A stretch of 64,000 nucleotides of DNA from Enterobacter dykesii. GTDB taxonomy: Bacteria; Pseudomonadota; Gammaproteobacteria; Enterobacterales; Enterobacteriaceae. Of the stretch, positions 55,916-64,000 are shown one piece after another. Where the stretch lies: NCBI RefSeq assembly GCF_008364625.2, contig NZ_CP126604.1:2852001-2916000 (forward strand), read 5' to 3'. The notes under the pieces are model-generated. The model saw only the letters and a program-made list of their open reading frames with translations. It was not told the origin of the DNA and searched no databases. Position 1 is the stretch's first letter. Every line of letters starts with the position of its first letter. The position numbers and the translations under genes are program-made.

Positions 55916-57082
55916 TTAAAGCGTGTGATGCAGATAATCGCTCATGCGTGAGAACAGGCCGCCCTTATCAACGGCTTCCAGCGTCACCAGCGGCCAGTGC
56001 GCCACCACCTTGTCGCGATCGTAGAGCTGGATCTCCCCGACCCGCTGGTGCGCAGCAATCGGCGCTTCCAGCTCTTTTTTATCCAGCATATATTTGGCTT
56101 TGATGTTCGGCACTTCCGCTTTCGGCAAGGCCAGCCAGAAGTCCTGGTCGGTGCCCAGTTTCACCTGCTCCTTATCGCCGTACCAGATACGCTCTGTCCC
56201 CACTTTTTTACCGCTATGCAGGATTTGCACCGTATCGAAATTCTGCTGCCCCCAGTGCAGCAGTTTCCGGGCCTGGTCCTCACGCCCTTTCGGGCTGTCC
56301 GCCCCCATCACCACCGCGATTAAACGGCGCTGCCCGTCAACGGCGGACGCAATCAGATTAAAGCCCGCCCCCGAGGTGTGCCCCGTTTTAAGCCCGTCCA
56401 CGTTCATGGTTTTATCCCATAGCAGGCCGTTACGGTTTTGCTGGGTGATCCCGTTCCAGGTCAGGCTCTTTTCGCTGTACATATGATAAAACTCAGGCTC
56501 GCCGTGAATGATGGCCCGGGAGAGTACGGCCAGGTCATAGGCCGAGCTGTGCTGGCCCGGCGCATCCAGCCCGTGGACGGTTTCAAAGTGCGTATCGCGC
56601 AGGTTAAGCTTCTGCACGTAGTCGTTCATCATCTTCACAAACTGCGGCTGACCGCCCGCCACGTGATCGGCCAGCGCCACGCAGGCGTCGTTGCCGGAAT
56701 CGACAATCAGACCGCGGCTTAAATCGCGCACGCTGACGCGATCGCCCTCTTTCAGGAACATCAGAGACGAGCCGTCAAAAACCGGGTTACCTTTTGCCCA
56801 GGCGTCACGCCCTACTGTGACAATGTCGTCCGGCGTAATGCGATGGCTATCAATGGCCCGATCAACCACATACCCCGTCATCAGCTTGGTCAGGCTCGCC
56901 GGATTACGTTGTTGATGTTCGTTGCCCGCCGTTAAGATCTGACCAGTCGTGTAGTCCATCAGCACCCAGGAGCCAGCCTGAATGGCCGGAGGCTGCGGCG
57001 AAAAATCCAGCGGTTCGGCCGCAAAAGCAGATGAGACACTCGAAGCGAGTAAAGAAACAGCAATAAACAGACGGCGTTTCAA
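55916..57082 (-). CDS. dacD: DacD, D-alanyl-D-alanine carboxypeptidase (PBP6b)
   Basis: A 388-residue penicillin-binding protein that trims the terminal D-Ala from peptidoglycan pentapeptides. Signal peptide 1 to about 21 (SSAFAAEP). Motifs in order: SLTKLM (S-x-x-K nucleophile), SGND (S-x-N) and KTGHTSGAG (K-T-G). A C-terminal beta domain ends in an amphipathic helix (LFSRMSDYLHHTL) for membrane attachment. Order sbmC-dacD-sbcB matches E. coli. Confidence 0.95.
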   Translation of the reverse strand: MKRRLFIAVSLLASSVSSAFAAEPLDFSPQPPAIQAGSWVLMDYTTGQILTAGNEHQQRNPASLTKLMTGYVVDRAIDSHRITPDDIVTVGRDAWAKGNPVFDGSSLMFLKEGDRVSVRDLSRGLIVDSGNDACVALADHVAGGQPQFVKMMNDYVQKLNLRDTHFETVHGLDAPGQHSSAYDLAVLSRAIIHGEPEFYHMYSEKSLTWNGITQQNRNGLLWDKTMNVDGLKTGHTSGAGFNLIASAVDGQRRLIAVVMGADSPKGREDQARKLLHWGQQNFDTVQILHSGKKVGTERIWYGDKEQVKLGTDQDFWLALPKAEVPNIKAKYMLDKKELEAPIAAHQRVGEIQLYDRDKVVAHWPLVTLEAVDKGGLFSRMSDYLHHTL

Positions 57083-57292
57083 CGGTATATCCTCAGGTCA
57101 TTAAAAATCGATGACCTTTTTACGGGAGTTCTGATGTCGTTACCTGGCTTAATTGCAAAAAAATGTGACAGAGCACAGGTTTTTCTCTGAAGCTGACGCG
57201 CAAATTTGCTCGACGGCGGTGCTTTTTATTCGGTCTGAACCGCACGATCGTTTACCATAGTGACGTCATTTTTTAACAGGATGGTATTACTG

Positions 57293-58717
57293 GTGTCTGA
57301 CTCTGCCGCTCGCCCGACTTTTTTATTTCATGACTACGAAACCTTTGGCACGCACCCGGCGCTGGACCGACCGGCGCAGTTTGCCGCCATCCGTACCGAC
57401 GACGAATTCAACATTATTGGCGAGCCTGAGGTCTTTTACTGCAAACCGGCTGATGACTACCTGCCGCAGCCCGGGGCGGTCATGGTCACCGGGATCACTC
57501 CTCAGGAAGCGCGCGAGAAAGGCGTTAACGAGGCAGAATTCGCCCGACGCATCCACGATCTGTTTACTGTCCCCAATACCTGCGTGGTCGGTTATAACAA
57601 CATCCGCTTCGATGACGAAGTCACGCGCAACATCTTCTATCGCAACTTCTACGATCCCTATGCCTGGAGCTGGCAGAACCGCAATTCACGCTGGGATTTG
57701 CTCGACATCATGCGCGCCTGTTATGCCCTGCGTCCTGAGGGGATTAACTGGCCGGAAAATGAGGAAGGGCTGACCAGCTTCCGGCTGGAACACCTGACGC
57801 GCGCCAACGGCATCGAGCACAGCAATGCCCACGACGCGATGGCGGACGTCTATGCCACCATTGCCATGGCGAAGCTGGTGAAAAACGCGCAGCCCCGGCT
57901 GTTTGAGTATCTGCTTAGCCACCGCAGCAAGCAGAAGCTCATGACCCTTATCGACGTACCGCAGATGAAACCCCTGGTGCATATTTCCGGCATGTTTGGT
58001 GCCTGGCGCGGTAATACCAGCTGGGTTGCCCCGCTGGCCTGGCATCCGGACAACCGTAATGCGGTCATCATGGTGGATTTAGCCGGCGATATTTCGCCGC
58101 TGCTTGAGCTCGACAGCGATACCCTGCGCGAACGGCTTTATACACCGAAAAATGAGCTCGGCGATCTGCCTGCGGTGCCGGTCAAACTGGTGCATATCAA
58201 TAAATGTCCGGTACTCGCGCAGGCGAATACGCTGCGCCAGGAAGATGCGGACAGACTGGGCATTAACCGTCAGCACTGCCTCGATAACCTGAAAGTGCTG
58301 CGCGAAAACCCGCAGGTGCGCGAGAAAGTGGTTGCCATCTTTGCCGAAGCGGAGCCGTTCGTGCCGTCTGAAAACGTGGATGCCCAGCTCTATAACGGTT
58401 TCTTCAGCGATGCCGATCGCGCGGCGATGAATATCGTTCTGCAAACCGAGCCGCGTAACTTACCGGCGCTGGATATTACTTTCGCAGATAAACGCATCGA
58501 AAAGCTGATGTTTAACTACCGCGCGCGTAACTATCCAGGCACGCTGGACGAAGCAGAGCAGGATCGCTGGCTGCAGCATCGTCGTAATGTCTTTACCCCG
58601 GAGTTCCTTAACAGCTATGCCCAGGAGCTGGAAATGCTTTATGGCCAGTATGAAGGGGATGCTGAAAAGCAGGCTCTGTTGAAATCCCTGTTCCAGTACG
58701 CTCAAGAGATTGTCTGA
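57293..58717 (+). CDS. sbcB: SbcB, exodeoxyribonuclease I
   Basis: A 474-residue 3'-5' exonuclease for single-stranded DNA in recombination and mismatch repair. DEDDh motifs: FHDYETFG near the start (Asp and Glu), NIRFDDEVTRN, and HSNAHDAMADV. The central SH3-like and C-terminal parts match E. coli. I chose the GTG at 57293 (SDSAARPTFLFHDYE) since it aligns with the E. coli start and length of 475; the ATGs at 57260 and 57281 are alternatives. Confidence 0.94.
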   Translation: MSDSAARPTFLFHDYETFGTHPALDRPAQFAAIRTDDEFNIIGEPEVFYCKPADDYLPQPGAVMVTGITPQEAREKGVNEAEFARRIHDLFTVPNTCVVGYNNIRFDDEVTRNIFYRNFYDPYAWSWQNRNSRWDLLDIMRACYALRPEGINWPENEEGLTSFRLEHLTRANGIEHSNAHDAMADVYATIAMAKLVKNAQPRLFEYLLSHRSKQKLMTLIDVPQMKPLVHISGMFGAWRGNTSWVAPLAWHPDNRNAVIMVDLAGDISPLLELDSDTLRERLYTPKNELGDLPAVPVKLVHINKCPVLAQANTLRQEDADRLGINRQHCLDNLKVLRENPQVREKVVAIFAEAEPFVPSENVDAQLYNGFFSDADRAAMNIVLQTEPRNLPALDITFADKRIEKLMFNYRARNYPGTLDEAEQDRWLQHRRNVFTPEFLNSYAQELEMLYGQYEGDAEKQALLKSLFQYAQEIV

Positions 58718-58730
58718 GCGAGGGGTATAA

Positions 58731-58764
58731 AAAAAGCCGGAGGCGATGTCTCCGGCTTTTTTTT
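58731..58764. terminator. Bidirectional terminator between sbcB and plaP
   Basis: AGCCGGAG and CTCCGGCT arms (58735-58742 and 58750-58757) with A and T tracts on the two sides. Confidence 0.9.
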
Positions 58765-58781
58765 GCCCGATGGCGCTGCGC

Positions 58782-60140
58782 TTACGCGACGTCTTCGTAC
58801 TGTGGAACCGGGTTACGGAAGCTCTTCGTAACGCAGGCCAGGTAAATCAGACCGATAGCACCCCAGATCAGACCCAGAACCATAGAGCTCTCTTCCAGGT
58901 TAATCCACAGCGCACCCACCGTCAGGGCGCCACACATTGGCAGCACCAGATAGTTGAAGTGGTCTTTCAGCGTTTTATTACGCTTCTCGCGGATCCAGAA
59001 CTGAGAGATCACCGAGAGGTTAACAAAGGTAAATGCCACCAGCGCACCAAAGTTAATCAGCGCGGTTGCAGTCACCAGGTCAAATTTAATGGCCATCAGT
59101 GCGATTGCGCCAACCAGCAGTACGTTCCACGCCGGAGTTCGCCATTTCGGATGAACGTAGCCGAAGAAACGGGTTGGGAACACACCATCACGACCCATTA
59201 CGTACATCAGGCGAGAAACACCTGCGTGTGCCGCCATACCGGATGCCAGTACGGTTACGCTGGAGAAGATCAGCACGCCCCACTGGAAGGTTTTCCCTGC
59301 AACATACAGCATGATTTCAGGCTGTGATGCGTCCGGCTCTTTAAAGCGAGAGATGTCCGGGAAGTACAGTTGCAGGAAGTAGGAAGCTCCGATAAAGATC
59401 ATGCCGCCAATAAGCGCGGTCAGGAAAATCGCTCTCGGGATCACGCGCTCGGCGTCTTTGGTCTCTTCAGACAGAGAAGAGATACCGTCAAAGCCCAGGA
59501 ACGAGAAGCACAGGATGGTCGCACCGGTGATCATCGGCACAACGTGCGCGCCTTCAGACCAGAACGGACGGGTGCTGGCCAGCGTACCTGCGCCTTCACC
59601 GTGGGACACGCCGTAAATGATTAACCCCACGATAACCGCAACGATACCCATCTGCAGAATAACAATCAGGGTGTTGAAGTTCGCCACGGTCTTGATGCTG
59701 CGCAGGTTAGAGATGGTCATAAAGGCCACCAGCGCGACAACGAAGATCCACGATGGAACAGAAGGCACCAGCGCTTCGAAGTAAATTTTTGCCAGCAGAA
59801 TGTTGATCATCGGCATGAACAGATAGTCCAGCAGAGATGACCAGCCCACCATAAAGCCAACCGCCGGGCTAATGGATTTCTGAGCATAGGTATAGGCAGA
59901 GCCTGCAGACGGGAAACGGCGAACCAGTTTTCCGTAGCTCAGCGCTGTAAAGAGAATGGCGACCAGCGCAAAGGCGTACGCCGTTGCAACGTGACCGTCA
60001 GTAAGGCCTGATACGATACCGAATGTATCGAACAGCGTCATCGGTTGCATATAGGCCAGGCCCATCATAACAACCGGAATCAACGTAAGCGTTTTACGTA
60101 ATTCCACGCGAGAGGTGTTTGGAGTTGCGTTATGCGACAT
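58782..60140 (-). CDS. plaP: PlaP, low-affinity putrescine importer
   Basis: A 452-residue APC-superfamily transporter with 12 segments ([35 protein letters not shown]) matching E. coli PlaP (YeeF), which imports putrescine by proton symport and supports swarming. The 271-bp gap upstream shows no gene. Confidence 0.93.
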   Translation of the reverse strand: MSHNATPNTSRVELRKTLTLIPVVMMGLAYMQPMTLFDTFGIVSGLTDGHVATAYAFALVAILFTALSYGKLVRRFPSAGSAYTYAQKSISPAVGFMVGWSSLLDYLFMPMINILLAKIYFEALVPSVPSWIFVVALVAFMTISNLRSIKTVANFNTLIVILQMGIVAVIVGLIIYGVSHGEGAGTLASTRPFWSEGAHVVPMITGATILCFSFLGFDGISSLSEETKDAERVIPRAIFLTALIGGMIFIGASYFLQLYFPDISRFKEPDASQPEIMLYVAGKTFQWGVLIFSSVTVLASGMAAHAGVSRLMYVMGRDGVFPTRFFGYVHPKWRTPAWNVLLVGAIALMAIKFDLVTATALINFGALVAFTFVNLSVISQFWIREKRNKTLKDHFNYLVLPMCGALTVGALWINLEESSMVLGLIWGAIGLIYLACVTKSFRNPVPQYEDVA

Positions 60141-60411
60141 AGTTATTCTCCTTTACGGTGATAACCGCCACGTAAGCGAAAAATTGCCCCATTTGTTTCT
60201 TCCTCAGCGACAACAACTGTCGGATTTTAGTAAATATCTATCCGGTACGAAGCCCGGCCTCTTGGTTTTTAGTTTCGTTTCGTACATGCAAAAAAAAATA
60301 ACCGACGCCTTTTATATCGTCGATTATTCATTTGGTTGCAGCGGCCGCATTTTGCCCCACTTCGGATACAAAAGGCAATACTTTGCAAAGCGCGGGTCGA
60401 TTTTCTTTTTG

Positions 60412-61341
60412 CTAACTGGCTGATTTCTGGACGCCGGGCTGAGAGTAAACGGCGGCGATAGCACTATTTGCTAAAATTTCGTCCCGCCACCAGGCGCTGG
60501 CAAGCCCGGCAGTTTGTTCATTCCAGCCGACCCACACCGATTCATTACTGCTTTGAGCAAGTACCTGTTTTTCAACAAGCGCACCGCTGTCAATAAACCG
60601 CTGCGCCAGATAGCGCGGTAAATAGCCGCAGCCGAGGCCGCTTATTTGCAGTTCCAGCTTGGTTTTAAAGTCGAAAACGGTAATGGCCTCCTGCTCATCA
60701 AGCAGCTGCGAGGAGACCGAGCATTCCGGACGAGAACTGTCCCCAACAACTATGGCGCGGTAGCCTTTAATTACGCGACGGTTAAGCGGCTCGGATTCCT
60801 GAGCCAGCGGGTGATGGGGTGCCACGGCAAATACCTGCTCCAGCACGCCGAGGCGGGCAAAACCAAAATCACTCAGCTGGGGAGGCTCATGGAGTGCACC
60901 GACGAAAATGTCCGCCCTGCCCTGCGTTAAGGCATCCCAGGATCCACCCAGCACGCCGTTGATAAAGATAAGCCGGGTCACGCTGTGGTGTTGATAGAAG
61001 GCTTCAATCAGCGGCGTCAGGAGAGAAAACGGAAAGGTATCATCCACGCCAATAACCAGCTCGTTTTCCCATCCCTGATGGAGTTTTACGGCCTGTTTTT
61101 CGAGCTCACGAACGGTATGGAGGACTTCGCGGCCTTTTTCCAGCAGCATCTGTCCGGTACGGGTGAAACGTGCGCGGTGTCCGGAACGATCGAGGATCTG
61201 GATATTGAGATCGCTTTCCAGTTTTTGAACGGTATAGCTCAGCGCTGACGGGGTTTTGTAGAGCTTTGCTGACGCAGCGGCAAAGCTCCCCTCTTTTTCC
61301 AGAGCATCCAGAATAATAAGAACATCCAGCAGCGGTTTCAT
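60412..61341 (-). CDS. yeeY: YeeY, LysR-family regulator
   Basis: A 309-residue LysR protein (LLDVLIILDALEKEGSFAAASAKLYKTPSALSYTVQKLESDLN in outline for the winged helix). The place between plaP and yeeZ is the same as in E. coli. Targets are unknown; plaP, same strand and downstream, is an obvious candidate. Confidence 0.92.
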   Translation of the reverse strand: MKPLLDVLIILDALEKEGSFAAASAKLYKTPSALSYTVQKLESDLNIQILDRSGHRARFTRTGQMLLEKGREVLHTVRELEKQAVKLHQGWENELVIGVDDTFPFSLLTPLIEAFYQHHSVTRLIFINGVLGGSWDALTQGRADIFVGALHEPPQLSDFGFARLGVLEQVFAVAPHHPLAQESEPLNRRVIKGYRAIVVGDSSRPECSVSSQLLDEQEAITVFDFKTKLELQISGLGCGYLPRYLAQRFIDSGALVEKQVLAQSSNESVWVGWNEQTAGLASAWWRDEILANSAIAAVYSQPGVQKSAS

Positions 61342-61382
61342 GCTCGCCCCCTTCTGGTGCGCGACCGTCTCCGCTGCGGGTC

Positions 61383-62207
61383 TTATTCCATGGGCATCAC
61401 CAGCGGATCGGGATACTGATACTCAAACCCCAGTTCATGACAAATGCGATTGCCATCAACAATTTTGCCTTTGCTGTCATCCTTTGCCTCACCAAAAACC
61501 GGCGGAGCCAGGCCCAGCTGACGTGCCATCAGCGGGTAAAACGTGCTGCGTGCCGGATGAGAAGGTGCACATATATTATAGATGTGTCCACCTTTCGGAG
61601 CCTGCAAGAGTAGCTCAATCGCGCCTACAACATCGTCAAGATGCACAAGATTGACAACATGCTGACCGTCTGGCGCAGACTTTCCGGCAAAAAAGCGTCC
61701 CGGGTGGCGGCCAGGACCCACCAGCCCCGCCAGACGTAAGATATCGACCTGCGTGCCGGGAAGATTATGCAGCCAGTCTTCCAGCTCTTTCAGAACCTGA
61801 CCGCTCGCCGTCACGGGACGGCGCTCGGAACTCTCTTTCACCACGCCCTCAACTTCGCCATACACCGACGTCGAGCTGGTAAAAATGATGCGCGGAACAT
61901 GGTGCGCCAGCGCGCTGTCGACGATCTCCTGCATCGCCTGCAGATAAAATGACTCGCCCGACCCGCTGCGCCGCGCGGGGAGCGTGATCACCAGCGCATC
62001 GACGTTCATCAGCGTGTCCAGATCGTCAGCATCACACACCAGCTCCGGTTCAAGGCGCAGCTCAACGCCGTCAATACCGCACATGCGCGCCGCCTCTACC
62101 CCATCCGCCGTGGTTTTGCTCCCGGTCACCTGCCAGCCTTTCGCGGCTAATGACATCGCCAGCGGCATTCCCAGCCATCCTAAACCGACAATCGCGACCT
62201 TTTTCAT
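61383..62207 (-). CDS. yeeZ: YeeZ, NAD(P)-binding SDR-type protein
   Basis: A 274-residue Rossmann protein, the length of E. coli YeeZ, with VGLGWLGMPLA as the dinucleotide loop and FTSSTSVYGEVEG containing the Ser-Tyr region of extended SDRs. Reaction unknown. The ATG at 62207 has AGGAGA upstream; an upstream ATG at 62228 lacks a site. Confidence 0.92.
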   Translation of the reverse strand: MKKVAIVGLGWLGMPLAMSLAAKGWQVTGSKTTADGVEAARMCGIDGVELRLEPELVCDADDLDTLMNVDALVITLPARRSGSGESFYLQAMQEIVDSALAHHVPRIIFTSSTSVYGEVEGVVKESSERRPVTASGQVLKELEDWLHNLPGTQVDILRLAGLVGPGRHPGRFFAGKSAPDGQHVVNLVHLDDVVGAIELLLQAPKGGHIYNICAPSHPARSTFYPLMARQLGLAPPVFGEAKDDSKGKIVDGNRICHELGFEYQYPDPLVMPME

Positions 62208-62313
62208 GCGAATTCTCCTGACTCTCACTCGTCTTTTATAAGGCTACGCCAGCCCGGCAGAACACACAATTCATAGCATCAATATGAAATGAATTAATGA
62301 TCAAAAAAAGCCC

Positions 62314-62342
62314 TTGCAATATGTCGTACAACTGGTTTAGGT
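62314..62342 (+). promoter_or_regulatory. his operon promoter
   Basis: TTGCAA (62314-62319), a 17-base spacer and TTAGGT (62337-62342), about 40 bases before hisL. The arrangement is that of the enteric his promoter. Confidence 0.7.
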
Positions 62343-62382
62343 TAAAAGACATCAAATGAATAAGCATTCATCGAGAATTTAT

Positions 62383-62433
62383 ATGACACGCGTTCAATTT
62401 AAACACCACCATCATCACCATCATCCTGACTAG
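62383..62433 (+). CDS. hisL: his operon leader peptide
   Basis: A 16-residue peptide, MTRVQFKHHHHHHHPD, with seven consecutive histidine codons. Ribosome stalling on them when charged tRNA-His is scarce favours the antiterminator and opens the operon. Too short for ordinary gene finding. It is the classic enteric hisL. Confidence 0.97.
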   Translation: MTRVQFKHHHHHHHPD

Positions 62434-62496
62434 TCTTTCAGGCGATGTGTGCTGGAAGACGTTTGGATCTTCCAGTGGTGCATGAACGCATGAAAA

Positions 62497-62532
62497 AGCC
62501 CCCGGAAGATCTTCTTCCGGGGGCTTTTTTTT
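62497..62532 (+). terminator. his operon attenuator
   Basis: A strong hairpin with arms AGCCCCCGGAAG and CTTCCGGGGGCT followed by eight T, between hisL and hisG. Upstream segments (GGTGCATGAAC and GGAAGACG/GATCTTCC) can form the competing pause and antiterminator structures. Confidence 0.95.
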
Positions 62533-62577
62533 GGACCGAATTCAGACAGGTTAAAACAGGTTAACGAGGAATAAAGA

Positions 62578-63477
62578 ATGTTAGATAACTCACGCTTACG
62601 CATAGCTATTCAAAAATCAGGCCGTTTGAGCGACGACTCACGCGAACTGCTGGCCCGCTGCGGGATTAAAATTAACCTGCACACCCAGCGCCTGATTGCT
62701 CTGGCTGAAAACATGCCCATCGACATTCTGCGCGTGCGTGATGACGATATTCCCGGCCTGGTCATGGATGGCGTCGTTGACCTCGGCATTATCGGGGAAA
62801 ACGTGCTTGAAGAAGAGCTGCTGACCCGCCGCGCGCAGGGCGAAGACCCGCGTTACTTCACCCTGCGTCGTCTGGACTTCGGCGGCTGCCGCCTGTCCCT
62901 GGCAACGCCGGTTGACGAAGCGTGGGACGGCCCGGCCGCGCTGAACGGCAAACGTATCGCCACCTCTTACCCTCACCTGTTAAAGCGTTATCTCGACCAG
63001 AAAGGCGTGCAGTTTAAGTCCTGCTTGCTGAACGGCTCCGTTGAAGTGGCGCCGCGTGCAGGTCTGGCGGACGCCATCTGTGACCTCGTCTCTACCGGGG
63101 CGACGCTGGAAGCCAACGGTCTGCGCGAAGTGGAAGTGATCTACCGCTCTAAAGCGTGCCTGATTCAGCGTGACGGCGAGATGGCCGACGCCAAACAGCA
63201 GCTGATCGACAAATTGCTGACCCGTATTCAGGGCGTAATTCAGGCGCGTGAGTCTAAATACATCATGATGCACGCCCCAACCGAGCGTCTGGATGAAGTG
63301 ATTGCCCTGCTGCCAGGCGCCGAACGCCCAACCATCCTGCCGCTGGCGGGCGATCAGCAGCGCGTGGCGATGCACATGGTGAGCAGCGAAACCCTGTTCT
63401 GGGAAACCATGGAAAAACTGAAGGCGCTGGGCGCAAGCTCCATCCTGGTGCTGCCGATTGAGAAGATGATGGAGTAA
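62578..63477 (+). CDS. hisG: ATP phosphoribosyltransferase
   Basis: First enzyme of histidine synthesis; joins ATP and PRPP, and is feedback-inhibited by histidine. The 299-residue length is that of the long, regulated HisG of enterobacteria, starting [18 protein letters not shown]. The PRPP loop is in [13 protein letters not shown]. The C-terminal ACT-like domain is complete (about 225-299). Three bases plus hisD start follow. Confidence 0.97.
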   Translation: MLDNSRLRIAIQKSGRLSDDSRELLARCGIKINLHTQRLIALAENMPIDILRVRDDDIPGLVMDGVVDLGIIGENVLEEELLTRRAQGEDPRYFTLRRLDFGGCRLSLATPVDEAWDGPAALNGKRIATSYPHLLKRYLDQKGVQFKSCLLNGSVEVAPRAGLADAICDLVSTGATLEANGLREVEVIYRSKACLIQRDGEMADAKQQLIDKLLTRIQGVIQARESKYIMMHAPTERLDEVIALLPGAERPTILPLAGDQQRVAMHMVSSETLFWETMEKLKALGASSILVLPIEKMME

Positions 63478-63482
63478 TGGCC

Positions 63483-64000
63483 ATGAGCTTTAACACAATC
63501 ATCGACTGGAATACCTGTAGCAACGCACAGCAGCGCGAGCTGCTGATGCGCCCGGCGATTTCCGCCTCAGAGAGCATCTCACGCACCGTGGCGGAGATCC
63601 TGGATAACGTCAAAGCCCGTGGCGATGACGCGCTGCGTGAATACAGCGCGAAGTTTGATAAGACGGAAGTCGGCGCATTACAGGTTACCGAGCAGGAAAT
63701 CATTGATGCCAGCAATCGTCTGGGTGACGACATCAAGCAGGCGATGGCCGTTGCGGTGAAAAACATTGATACCTTCCACACCGCGCAAAAGCTGCAGACC
63801 GTGGATGTCGAAACCCTGCCCGGCGTGCGTTGCCAGCAGGTCACGCGCCCGGTTGCATCCGTCGGCCTCTATATTCCCGGCGGCTCTGCCCCGCTTTTCT
63901 CCACCGTACTGATGCTGGCGACTCCCGCGCGAATTGCCGGGTGTCAGAAAGTGGTGCTGTGCTCACCGCCACCGATTGCCGACGAGATCCTCTACGCGGC
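63483..64000 (+). CDS. hisD: Histidinol dehydrogenase (partial, runs off the right edge)
   Basis: The frame starts at ATG 63483 ([14 protein letters not shown]) and is open to the window end, about 172 residues of the usual 434. It oxidises histidinol to histidine in two NAD-dependent steps. The stretch [20 protein letters not shown], part of the NAD/active-site region, is typical of HisD. Confidence 0.97.
   Translation, partial: MSFNTIIDWNTCSNAQQRELLMRPAISASESISRTVAEILDNVKARGDDALREYSAKFDKTEVGALQVTEQEIIDASNRLGDDIKQAMAVAVKNIDTFHTAQKLQTVDVETLPGVRCQQVTRPVASVGLYIPGGSAPLFSTVLMLATPARIAGCQKVVLCSPPPIADEILYA

Noticed and set aside
62407..62427. Run of seven histidine codons that looks like an engineered tag
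   Set aside because: It is the natural hisL leader peptide, followed by the his attenuator and hisG.

Overview
This window is a chromosomal segment of an Enterobacter-like member of the Enterobacteriaceae. Backbone genes and their order (mtfA - tRNA-Asn - cbl - nac - tRNA-Asn - ldtA - shiA - amn - tRNA-Asn - yeeO - tRNA-Asn - tmaR - yeeA - sbmC - dacD - sbcB - plaP - yeeY - yeeZ - hisL/G/D) match the E. coli region between mtfA and the his operon. Protein sequences differ from E. coli at the level expected for Enterobacter or close relatives. The genus is inferred from gene content, not proven.

Layout. (1) 1-9.0 kb is a dicarboxylate/citrate metabolism block: a partial three-domain NADH-type fumarate reductase (minus), a divergent CitT/TtdT-like antiporter and a FumB-like fumarase with a perfect FNR box between them, then a citrate/H+ symporter, a ModA-like binding protein and a LysR regulator. 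(2) 9.1-11.8 kb holds an Fe-S bacterial photolyase with its DUF2256 partner, then mtfA. (3) 11.8-21.1 kb is a complete aerobactin locus (shiF, iucABCD, iutA) with a Fur box. (4) 21.2-30.7 kb is an accessory stretch after the first tRNA-Asn: a 1344-residue STAND-type NTPase with a C-terminal PD-(D/E)XK nuclease, two toxin-antitoxin pairs, a decayed toxin copy, and small metabolic and regulatory genes. (5) 30.8-33.1 kb is cbl/nac with a sigma-54/NtrC promoter. (6) 33.1-36.1 kb is a second islet behind tRNA-Asn number two, holding a Septu-like ATPase/HNH nuclease pair between perfect 41-bp direct repeats. (7) 36.1-46.3 kb carries ldtA, a P-type ATPase with a universal stress protein, a small membrane peptide, an RND pump translationally overlapped by an acyltransferase-3 gene, and pagP. 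(8) 46.6-64 kb is the conserved backbone from shiA to the his operon, with two more tRNA-Asn genes flanking yeeO in opposite orientation.

The main theme is the use of four identical tRNA-Asn genes as insertion points. The tRNA 3' end, its following terminator, or both recur as free-standing copies at 26.1, 28.4 and 36.1 kb. These copies mark the far edges of small, AT-rich, integrase-less islets that carry anti-phage-type or toxin-antitoxin genes. The best candidate for an undescribed system is the single-gene STAND-nuclease at 21893-25927, whose domain order (NTPase first, nuclease last) is the reverse of Avs proteins.
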